DNA from: Mycteria americana
Lineage: Eukaryota > Chordata > Aves > Ciconiiformes > Ciconiidae
Length of the DNA stretch: 64,000 bases
Direction: 5' to 3'
Assembly (NCBI RefSeq): GCF_035582795.1
Contig: NC_134370.1
Span: forward strand, 47,789,501-47,853,500
The position numbers and the translations under genes are program-made. This document shows positions 12,029 to 64,000 of this stretch, one piece after another. The number at the start of each line of letters is the position of its first letter. Position 1 is the first letter of the stretch. The notes beneath the pieces were generated by a model. It was not told the DNA's origin and did not search any database. It worked only from the letters and a program-made list of their open reading frames with translations.

Positions 12029-12046
12029 GGGGGGGGGTGTCGGTTG

Positions 12047-12060
12047 GTAACCGTGGTGAC
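12047..12060 (+). promoter_or_regulatory. BBS4: RFX X-box motif
   Basis: GTAACCGTGGTGAC is close to the palindromic X-box consensus (GTTACCATGGTAAC type) bound by RFX transcription factors, with only small deviations in the right half and centre. RFX factors drive ciliary genes, and BBS genes are classical X-box targets. The motif lies 24 bases upstream of the BBS4 start codon, in the expected promoter-proximal position. It is a direct sequence match, but binding is inferred. Confidence 0.7.
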
Positions 12061-12084
12061 GGGGCGCTTCCCGCTGCTAGAGCC

Positions 12085-54779
<42,695 letters not shown>

Positions 54780-57400
54780 GATGGACTATGGTCAGGACAG
54801 GCAGGTGCAGGAGCATCTCCAGCGCTGCCTGCTGACTTGTGGGGAAAGGGACTTGCCCTCTCCCCTGACTCACGGTGGCTTCACCCCACTGTCAGTTGGT
54901 CTAAATGCAGCTGTTTTCTGTTAATGATTTTAGCATGTGGTCTCTACTTTGTCCCAAGGAGTCATTGCAGCAATCAGAAGAGGTTTCTGTGTAGCTACTG
55001 TTAGTGTGGTCACTGCTTACTATGAGATTGGAGGATGGAGGTCTGTTTCTCCACAGGGTTGGCAGTCTTCAGTGTTTGGGTGCAAGTGCTCCAGTATGTT
55101 TTGAAAAGCCAGCAGTAGAGAATTAGCATCCTGGATCCCAAAGGGGATCAAACCCTTCCTGTGGCTGAACTTGTAAGCGGCTGAGGAAGCCCTACAGAGG
55201 CTGTAGTAAAGTCAGTGGTAATACGCTCAGAGAGGGGGTGAAGGTAGTGCACCTCACCAGGGCAAGTGCAGAGCAGTAAGCCAGGCTTGGGACTAGCACA
55301 GCCTGGCTTACTGTGAAACAGGGGCTTGTCACTCCCCATGTCACAAGGGCAAGACTTTGTAAATGCTTTCTCAAGGCTGAAAAAAGGAAGCTGAAACAGC
55401 TGGGAGCTGGTATTCGTGAGCAGGGCAACATCATGGTCACAGGGCATGAGAGGCACTTTAAAGCCCCCACTTTCCTTAGTGGTGGCAGTTGTGAAACATG
55501 GGGGAGCTGCATGGCAAAGGGGAGCTCGTTTGTCTTGAGGTGATCGCTCCATTAACATGCAGCCCAGTGGAGGATGGATGGCCAAAGCCGACCTGCTGCG
55601 CTGGGCTAATAGCATGGGTGTTGGCCAGCCAACTGAGCCGGCTCCTTTAGGACTGTTCATCTTCTGATCCCAGGATCACTATTTGTATTTATTGAATCCA
55701 ACCTATTTTTAAGCATAAGCTTCTATGTGGTAGCTAAGAAAGTTGCAAAGCTGGCCCACAGTAAGGCAAGTGCTTAGAGGCTGGCTATTCTGGAAGCAGA
55801 CTAGCTGCAGCAGCAAAAAAGTCTGCCAAATTCCTAATTGTTTGGTGAGAGACAGGGTAAATGAGCCTCAGTGAAGCTCTACTCATGTGATTGGAGTTCT
55901 TCCTTGAGAATTTGTATTGCCCAGCATGAGGGAAAGGATTGGTTTGCAGGAAAAAAGAGAGCAAGCCTTTTTGGAAAAGACAATATGGTCAGCTTCAATG
56001 CTAAATTTAACTTTAGTATGACAGCAGCCATGTTCTGAATAATTTAGTTAAGCCCTCCTTACAGTTGCATTTTAGGAGAAATCATTTATGCTAGCTGCAA
56101 AGCAGCACACTGGTGAGCACAGCAAGGAATTTTAATGCCCATGTGATACTAGAGCAGCTTTGAAAATGTTTCTGTCCTTGAACAGCAAAAACTTAGCCTT
56201 CCTTTTCTCTGCTACTGTCAGTTTGTTGCCTCTGGGATTTATCCAGAGCTTGATACAGGTCCTCAAAACAACTGCTTTTGGGAACTAAAGGTGGGACCAT
56301 CATACTTTACATAAAGAACCAGTAACTGGGTTAAGTAGAGTTTTTCTCAGCTGTCCTCTATTGATTGGTTTTGTATCTGCACAGCCTCTGGGTAGCACTC
56401 CTGTAACGTTTCCCTCATGCTAGGAGTTAAAGAGAGGATTTTTTGTGGAGCACTGGCAAATTTAAACAAACCAGACAAGAAGCAGTGCAAATCAGGTACA
56501 GTGCATCGATTTTTATTCACATTAAACTTTTTACACTGAAAGTTACTGCAGCATAACCTCTTCTTCACAGGCACTCTGTTAAGATTGCAGAGCAAGGGTA
56601 GGCAGGATATAGGAACTCTTTACCTCACCCCCAAAACTTTAGTTCAAGACAGTTTTTTCCAATAGCATTTGATTGCTGTAATCTTTTAGTCTTATCACAA
56701 AGGCTTTCAAGCCATGGAAGCTCCAATACAAGGAACAGTGACCAGAACAGCATGGTTACAGGTAGGTGAGCACCAGCATTGCTGATACAGGAAGGTTTTC
56801 CCCTCCATCTGCTCCTGACTGTTTGTTTTGATTTTACTAGCTGCTTTCCCCTGCCTTCTGCTTGTTGTAAAAAAGAAAAGTGACCTTAGACTGTAGCATT
56901 ATGAAACTCCTTTGCTATATTCAGTAGGTGGGAGCAGCCCTTGTCCCACTGCTGTTCTCAACTTACAGCCCACCAGACACACAAGGAACAATGAAAGATC
57001 TCTCCTCTCACCCAGTCCCACTGGTGTAACTTACTACCTTCTTGGCTGTTAGGATGCTTTTATAGGGTAGATGTTACACATTAGTACATTGGGTATACTA
57101 CATTTGGAGGAACTGTAAAAGTATTTAAAATAAATATATATTTTGGTGAAAAGCTTATGCAGACAATCAATCAAGTCTCCTATGAAAAGAAGCAGTAGCA
57201 CCTTGTTACTTTCTGGATTTGAACAGAGCAGAAGGGAGCTTCATGTATGTCTAAGGAAGCATTTTTAAATATGTAATTACAGTTGGATAATAAATGGAAC
57301 TGCACTTCCTTGTCCTGTTCCCTCTCCTCCCCCTGGGTATTGTGATGATGGCATTTGCATACAATAAATTCATAGTATCTTTATGGAGAGCTTTTTTTAT
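54780..57400 (+). other. BBS4: Probable BBS4 3' untranslated region
   Basis: No AATAAA occurs on the + strand between the stop codon and 57129. Three then appear close together (57129-57134, 57289-57294, 57363-57368), the last followed by T-rich sequence. The simplest reading is a UTR of about 2.4-2.6 kb. A shorter UTR using a variant hexamer is possible. The 170-codon antisense frame at 55148-55660 resembles nothing known. Confidence 0.5.
57363..57368 (+). terminator. BBS4: Candidate BBS4 poly(A) signal
   Basis: AATAAA is the last of three hexamers in 240 bases and has a T-rich stretch (about 57389-57401) downstream, as expected for a cleavage site. No transcript evidence is available. Confidence 0.4.
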
Positions 57401-58905
57401 GCTATCTAATGATGAGAATTAGGCCAGACTGTTCTTTCAACTGAAATTAAGCGCAGGATTTTTCAGTGGGACTGTACTAAGTCATTTAGGGATTTTGGAA
57501 ATCATACCTTATGTTCCAAAACCTGTTTTCTGGCATCAGTCATAATTCTAATCTTCTCTTTTCCACCCATAATTAAAATTTTAAGATGGAAAAGAATAAT
57601 GAGCTTAATTTCTAGGGAAGTAGAAATCATCTGCTTTAGGACTTTATATTTTTTTTCCCCTTTTAGAAAAATGCATATCATTAACCAGGTTAAATCATAC
57701 ATCTTACAAGGTAGACCGCAGCTTGACTTCCTCACAGGAAAGAAACTGGAAGACACTCAAATAGCAACGCCTGAGCAGCAAGACCTTGTTTCAGCCAAGA
57801 GTAATGATCTATCCATCCAGCAACATGTATTCAACTCAGATAGCTCTGGTTTTGAGGTCCTTGAGACACCTGGATGCTGATTTATGGTATAGGCAGCATT
57901 AGCGTACACTTGCCATGCTCCTATATGCGATCTTACCCAGTTGTGGTCACTGACAGAAAATATTGAGCAAGGTGGACCTTGGGTCCTACTCAACATCCTG
58001 TTCTTGCATAAGACATTAAAAATTTAGACTTCCCCATTGGGAAGTGGGTTTCAGTTGGCAAAGCCTCTTCTACAGGGACAGACAACCCTCAGTGCTTAAT
58101 GAAGAAAAACAAACTTTACTAAAATAATAAGCTCCACACATAAATGCACTACGAAAAAGCACATGTTAACAAGTAGTTCATCTGCAAAGACTGTTTTATA
58201 TAATAGAAAACACAGCTCTCCTACAAGGAAAGCTTTACCACTCTCAAACCAAACTACACAAAAAATTGGTATTTCTTTAATGAAAGATGTAGGTGAGATT
58301 TGAACCCAGTTTTACCCAGGCTGCACTGACTAAGGAGCAGGTTTCCTGAGAAATTAATAGGGGAGGTTTTCAGGGTATTTTTTTTGTTTCCCCCACTTGC
58401 ATTTTAATGAGATCATTTCCCCTTAGCTGCCAGCATTTGTATTCTTCAGCTGCTATAAGATCTTCTCAGCAAAGGCTGATACCAGGCTCAGTTTTCAAAG
58501 TGATAGTGAGCTGTTTGGAACAGACGCCTTTCCCAGCTTCTGGCACAGAAGGTAATGGCCATGCGTGCTACTTTCAACCTGCATTTGTTTCCTTTGCTGA
58601 GAGAATGTCGTCCCACAAGAGTTTGGATCAATAACTCCCTGAGAATTCAGCCTGGTCGGCACTTAGGATCCACCTGAGATAATATGGAAGAAACTGCTCC
58701 CTCTTTTACAGCAGAGAACTTCATCTGACATCTCTGAACAGACAGGAGAACAACCCTTTCTGGCTCTAAGATCAAGTTTTACTTTAGTTTTACTTAATCA
58801 GACTCAGCATTGCTGAAGCAGAAACCAGACAGGAGTGATGAGAGCAGGCCAAGGGCTATGCTACACAAAAGAACTTGTTGCAAATATGTTTCCTCTGCCC
58901 CTTAT

Positions 58906-58946
58906 CTCAAACTTTCAAAAACTCTCAAACACTCAAACTTTCAAAA
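58906..58946. repeat. Short direct repeat, 26-base period
   Basis: CTCAAACTTTCAAAA occurs at 58906 and again at 58932, with related CTCAAAC sequence between. It is a small slippage-type duplication in A/C-rich sequence. Confidence 0.55.
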
Positions 58947-60161
58947 CAAAGAGCAAAGACAACCTTTAATATTCCCATTTCTCTCACTAGTAACTCATTA
59001 GTGCTTGAATGAAGAATGTGAGAGTGTCTTTGTTGTGGCATCTAACCAATGAGTCTATAAACATGTAATTTTTTTAAAACATTAAAAAAACAAACAAACA
59101 AAAAAATCACACTTTCGTATGATCATAAATTTAAAACTTAACTGTATGCTTTTACCAAAATATTAATTGCACTAGAGAAGAGTAATTAATATGGCTTGAA
59201 ATAAACATTCACATTCAAATACTGATTTAATGCAGGACATAAGCACAATCCAACTAAAGCCATAGAAATGTAAATTCAGTATTTTCCTCCATTTTTATAC
59301 TGTTCTTACAAATGTACTCAAAAACTTGATGAGTTTCCTTACACCAGAAATAGCAACACAGCACACTGTGTGACAGAAGTACTTGACAGCACTGATTCAG
59401 AACAGATTGCTCCAAGCACGTGTATCAGCAGCCAGTGCCAAATATCAATGCAGAGACAGTTTAGCTGCTTGCTCGTTGATGACAGCATCAGCTTTCACCT
59501 AAGCTGCAGGCTTCAAAAAAGAGCCCAACAACACAGAGGTGTAAACAACTTTTAGGGTAACTGGAAAGAGTTACGTTGCCTTGTACCATTCTTGCAAAAA
59601 CTGGCCCAGTATTCATTCCAGTCAGGACATGACTGGAAGGGTCACCCTGTGGTACATAATTCCTGATAATTCAGTACATCATTACAGAATAAGAAAAAAT
59701 CCAACCACAACTAGCATCAGCGGATTTCAGATTTTAAAATCTACTTTTTATTTCTGTTATTGTTGTTGGGAGTTGTAGGGGTTGTACAAAAAGCAACCCC
59801 TACCTTACGCTAACTAGTCTTAAAATAAACTTGGGCAGAAGATAACTGATGGCAAATACATACACACCGCTCTGCTGCTATCATCCAGGCTTTGGATTCC
59901 TGTAGCTGAGAAGTAGATTTGGGCTCTAAAGCAACATCTACAAAGGGTCAAAGCAGCTGATGAGGTCTTTGCTACAGGCAATGCATAAAGGCTAAGGAAG
60001 AAAGTTTCAGTTTCAGCACCATTTCTGTAAAAAGTAACTCATGAGCAAAGAGCAAACTTAACTGGATCTCATATACCACAACAGGAGATAACCAAGAAAC
60101 ACAGAAGTAAAGAAAATCAAGTAATTCCTTAGCAATGCTATGAAACTCCCCTGGAAAAGGC

Positions 60162-60184
60162 GGGGGGGGGGGGGGAGGGGGGGG
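60162..60184. repeat. G homopolymer tract (14 G, A, 8 G)
   Basis: On the + strand the run is 14 Gs, one A and 8 Gs. On the - strand, the ADPGK sense direction, it is a C tract. It is the longest G run in the window and could form a quadruplex, but it is also a typical sequencing and assembly trouble spot. Confidence 0.85.
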
Positions 60185-63100
60185 TAAAGAGCCTTTAAAC
60201 TGGAAAGAGTTGGATTTGGGATTGGCTCTTCCATGGCCAGGTAGCAATCGCACATCACCATAAGCATAGCAGAGAAGGAACGTATCCTTTCAAAGTCTGC
60301 CAGCCTCCTGTGCTTCACACATCTCAAATAATCCACTGCTTGACCTTCAGTAAACAACATACACAGAAAAGATATGAAGCATTGCTCATTTTTGATCAAG
60401 GGTAAGACAGAAAACCAAAACCACCGTGGCTGCACTTGCTACAGGCACACAGAAATGGAAATATCAATGTGCACAAGTTTTATGAACTAGAGAGCTGCTA
60501 ACTCACTGTCACAGTGATGAGCTCATCTGTTGCATCTTCAGCAAACTATGTGGGAATAAACATTTCCAGTGGAAACCCTTCTGTTTGGGAGTACGAGGCT
60601 AGTTGAGGTTTGAGTCATCCATCACTGTGGATTTCAAGGTATGAGTAACACACGCGATCAAACAATTTGTAGAGACAGAGAGGATCAGGGGGAAGCAGAG
60701 GTCATTTCAAGCCTGATTTTGAAGCTTTGGCATTTTTGCAACTTTTCTGTTTCTTCATGGGGAAGAGAGATCTGGATTTTTATAATCCATTAGGTAAATT
60801 TGTTTAAAAATATCTCGCCTACCAAGGACTTTTGTATTTTACAAAAAAACCCAAACCGACCAAACACCACAACCCACAATCAATAGAAATGTCACTAGTT
60901 TTTTTTTCCCTATACAGACCAAAAAAACCCCACTAGCTATTTCCACTTCTGTTGTTCAGCAAGGTCTGTTAAAGACAAAGCAGCTTTTCTTTGTTGTCGC
61001 TATTGTAGCTGTGCAGAGGTGTGAGACAGCCTACATGTGCAGGAAAAGGATTTCAAGAGACTCTGCAACCCTTACTGTAATTAAGTTCGGAGGGCAAAGT
61101 GAAGTTAAGCGCATCGTGTTCACAGCATGTGAAACACGAAGTGAAGACTGGCTGCTGGGTCCTGCCATTCAATTCAGTTTTATTATCATGTAGATTGTTC
61201 GAAAACTTAACCAGGGATACCAATGGCATATCTGATTAACAGGTCACGCTTGTTAACAGTTATCCTTGGTAAGTGAATTTGGTGACCAGGTGAGCTCTAT
61301 ATGCCTCATCAAAGCAGTTATATAGATAAAGCAGCAGTCTAGCCATCACGAGCTACTGTCATTTGAGAAATGACTTACAGTGCCAGGCATTCACAGCACA
61401 CGAACAACAGGCCAAAGAAGAAATACTACCTGGTGAGAAAGAACAGGAGCAGCAGGAAGGAGGAGTTAATAATTAGAGTTTAGCTTTTAGGCTCAGAAGA
61501 ATTCTAAGCAATAAACCCCTTTTTCATACTTGTTTATAGCAGTTATTTATTCAAAGTAGTTTAAAAAAAAAAAAAAAAGAGGTAATTTAGGCCTGTAAAA
61601 CTCCTGTTTGTTAAATCTAAGCATAACCTACCCTTGGACAAGTTCTGTTAGTGCAGTTACGTGATTTTAAATGGCCACAAGGCGATGCCAGTCCAATCAG
61701 CCTCGCATCCCTGTGAATGTTTTTGGAAGAGAGAAGTGAAATACAGCAGCAGGACCGTTGCTGCCGACAGCTTGTGTGTCTTTAGTTTTGTTTTGTTTCC
61801 AACTCGAGAATTGACACAGCTTGGCCCAATGTCAGGAAAGTGGGACCTAGCATAAGTAAAGGATCAGTTCTCCAGCTGGCAGGATGCGTGGCCTTTGGGG
61901 GTCCTAGGGGTGGTGTGCCAGAAGGCTGCGATCAAAGGTCGCAAAATAGCCCTGCTAATGGCCTCAGACCTTTTAGATGGATGAAAGGAGACTTTCTTTC
62001 TTTATTTTTTCTGTAGGAAGACTAAAGCAGAACTCCTAGTCCCATGCTATAATTTATCAATAACAATTCAAAAAAAATCTGGATAGAAACACTTCCAGTC
62101 TTAAGAAGATCCTACACAAAGATGAATGCTGAGACTCAATGAAAGATCAGGATGGGATAAGCTACCGGAAAGCACAACACTGACTTGTATTTCTCCTCTG
62201 GTACAAGGCAGAAGACTTTGCTCAGAGGGAAAGCAGAAGTTAAATATACATTGACAGAGAGCATTGTATGTTAAAGTCAGTACAAGTTACAACAGCTGTC
62301 AATTTTTATCCTTACAGAGCATTCACAATGCCATTTTCCAACAGGAGAACATCACTGACAGCAATATGACAGCGTTACTGAAACAGATCACTCCAGCCTA
62401 AGTGATACAGACTCTCCTCTCCATTCAGATGCAAAGACTGACCTAAAGTGACCTCCTACAAATTCTGGTACAGCACAGGCTTGCATAGACATGCTGATTG
62501 CATCTAATTCAGTTATACTGAAAAAAATGTGTAAGATAAGCTATGCATATATGCTTGAAGTTCCTGGAAGTGGACAGAGACAAAACCATGCTGGAAAGAG
62601 ACAAAACAAAAATGCTGGTGCATGTAATCCATAGTGTGCAACTATGAAGAGGAAGAAATATAAGCAAAGTAAAAAAAAAATAGAACCATGTGTCCTTGTT
62701 AATGTCAAAGGCTGTCCAGAGCAAAGAAACTATCAGTGATCTAGTCCAAGAAAAAAATCAAACCAAAACAAAACCTTAAGAAAGCCCTCCTCCCTTCACT
62801 CTTACCTGGAAAACACTGTTGCAGCTTTTGAGCCTCCGGAGGGACCTTCCCTAATATATTAACCCTTCTGAATGGAGGCAGGGAAACTGAAGAAAATTGC
62901 ACAACTGTTCTCAAACAAAAAAAATTAGTCTCCAGCACTCAATAGCTTTTCTGTAAAATACCAGACACAAGCACCCACTGTTAGCAAAGAACACCAGCTA
63001 TGAGCCCCCCATCTGGAACTCTTGGTATTAGTGTACAGCAAACACAGGTAACGTTTTGTGGTTTACCTGGCAAGAAAATAAAGCTGTCTCTCCAAATATA

Positions 63101-63863
63101 AACCCTGATTATCTTCACTTCTAGTTGCCCAAAAACTAAGCACAGGCTACTAGGGCTCAGTTGAATACCATTAGTCATAGAGACAACAAATACCCAAAAT
63201 AATCTATGCAGCCTTGAGTCAGGTTTTCTCTGTGCATTTAAAGAGTAGGGACAGTGTGCATCACACTTCAGGACTCTGGCTCCCTCCAATGCTGGGGCAC
63301 CAAGGCTGAGAGGTGATTCATCAGTAAAAGATTTCATCATCACACTAAGCAAGCGGAAGGTTTGCTCTTGCCACATAGCAATGTGCTGTGAGGAAATAAT
63401 GCAAGAGCCTTTTATTTTTAATTTATCAGAGGAAAGACAGGGACGAGCACTGCTGTGCTCTCCCTGGGATCCACACGCAGGAAATTCTCCTGGCTGCCGT
63501 ACTTTCCAACACTAACAGACAAGACCCATTCAGAGTTACAAACAGCAAACCTAAGCCAAACAGGGATTTTGATATTCATTTCCCTCCCCACATGCTTAAG
63601 ACAAAGCAAAGCCAATTTTCACATTAAATACTAAAACGTCTGCACCTAAATGTGAAGTGTTCAAGTCACTGCCAAGTGACTGGAATGTTTCTGACAGTTT
63701 ATACCTGGAATTATTCTTTGGCTCTTTTTCAGTTATATCCAGAAAATACACCACACCCCGATTCTGTTCCTATTCCTTTTCACCACTGGCTGAAATCCTA
63801 ACGAGAACACCATGGTTCCTCATATACCACACAGTATTGGAGAAAAAGGAGGGTCTTAGTCTT

Positions 63864-64000
<137 letters not shown>

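Larger units (their letters stand above)
56512..63863 (-). other. ADPGK: Region that holds the ADPGK 3' UTR (length uncertain)
   Basis: This is the sequence downstream of the ADPGK stop on the - strand. TTTATT (AATAAA on the - strand) occurs at 63411-63416, 62001-62006, 61546-61551, 61178-61183, 59747-59752 and 56512-56517. The UTR could therefore be 0.45 kb or extend several kb and even overlap the BBS4 UTR. No coding exon or transposon was recognised. Low-complexity stretches include a G-rich run at 60162-60184 and a 16-A run at 61563-61578. Short ORFs here look random. Confidence 0.4.

Noticed and set aside
55148-55660. 170-codon open frame on the - strand between BBS4 and ADPGK
   Set aside because: It is not similar to ADPGK or any known protein. 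It lies in probable BBS4 3' UTR and has no supporting exon signals.
60058-60435. - strand open frame containing a polyproline stretch
   Set aside because: The prolines come from the G/C homopolymer at 60162-60184. There is no other sign of coding.

Overview
The window looks like vertebrate nuclear DNA, most likely from a bird. It has multi-exon genes with GT-AG introns, one CpG-island promoter, very low repeat density, and the only recognisable transposons are CR1-type LINEs with the avian-style 3' tail (repeated ATTCTATG-like octamers). The species cannot be fixed from the sequence. All gene identities below rest on reading the translated exons against the known vertebrate families; no search was run.

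Layout. (1) About 1-11,000: the 3' part of ARIH1 (Ariadne-1 RBR ubiquitin ligase) on the + strand. Five coding exons are present (3520-9308). They encode the catalytic Rcat/RING2 domain and the whole Ariadne domain, equivalent to residues 343-557 of the 557-residue human protein. A long AU-rich 3' UTR probably follows. (2) 11,735-12,245: a CpG island that is the BBS4 promoter. It carries a palindromic ETS pair and a near-consensus RFX X-box 24 bases upstream of the BBS4 start codon. (3) 12,085-54,779: complete BBS4 on the + strand, 16 coding exons, 1,611-base CDS, 536 residues, a TPR subunit of the BBSome. Intron 2 is 18.4 kb and holds a decayed + strand CR1. Intron 13 is 5 kb and holds a better preserved - strand CR1. 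(4) 54,780-57,400: probable BBS4 3' UTR with three AATAAA hexamers at its end. (5) 56,500-64,000: the convergent 3' end of ADPGK (ADP-dependent glucokinase) on the - strand. The last 44 codons lie at 63,864-64,000, including the catalytic GLGD motif, and a 3' UTR of undetermined length follows.

The gene order ARIH1 (+), BBS4 (+), ADPGK (-) matches human 15q24. Here, however, only 2.8 kb separate the ARIH1 stop from the BBS4 start. The three genes do not form a pathway: one is a ubiquitin ligase for cullin-RING partners, one a ciliary trafficking subunit, and one an ER-associated sugar kinase. I found no bacterial-style systems, CRISPR arrays, tRNA or rRNA genes, and no convincing new system. 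The most interesting signals are the BBS4 promoter architecture and the compact convergent or tandem gene spacing.
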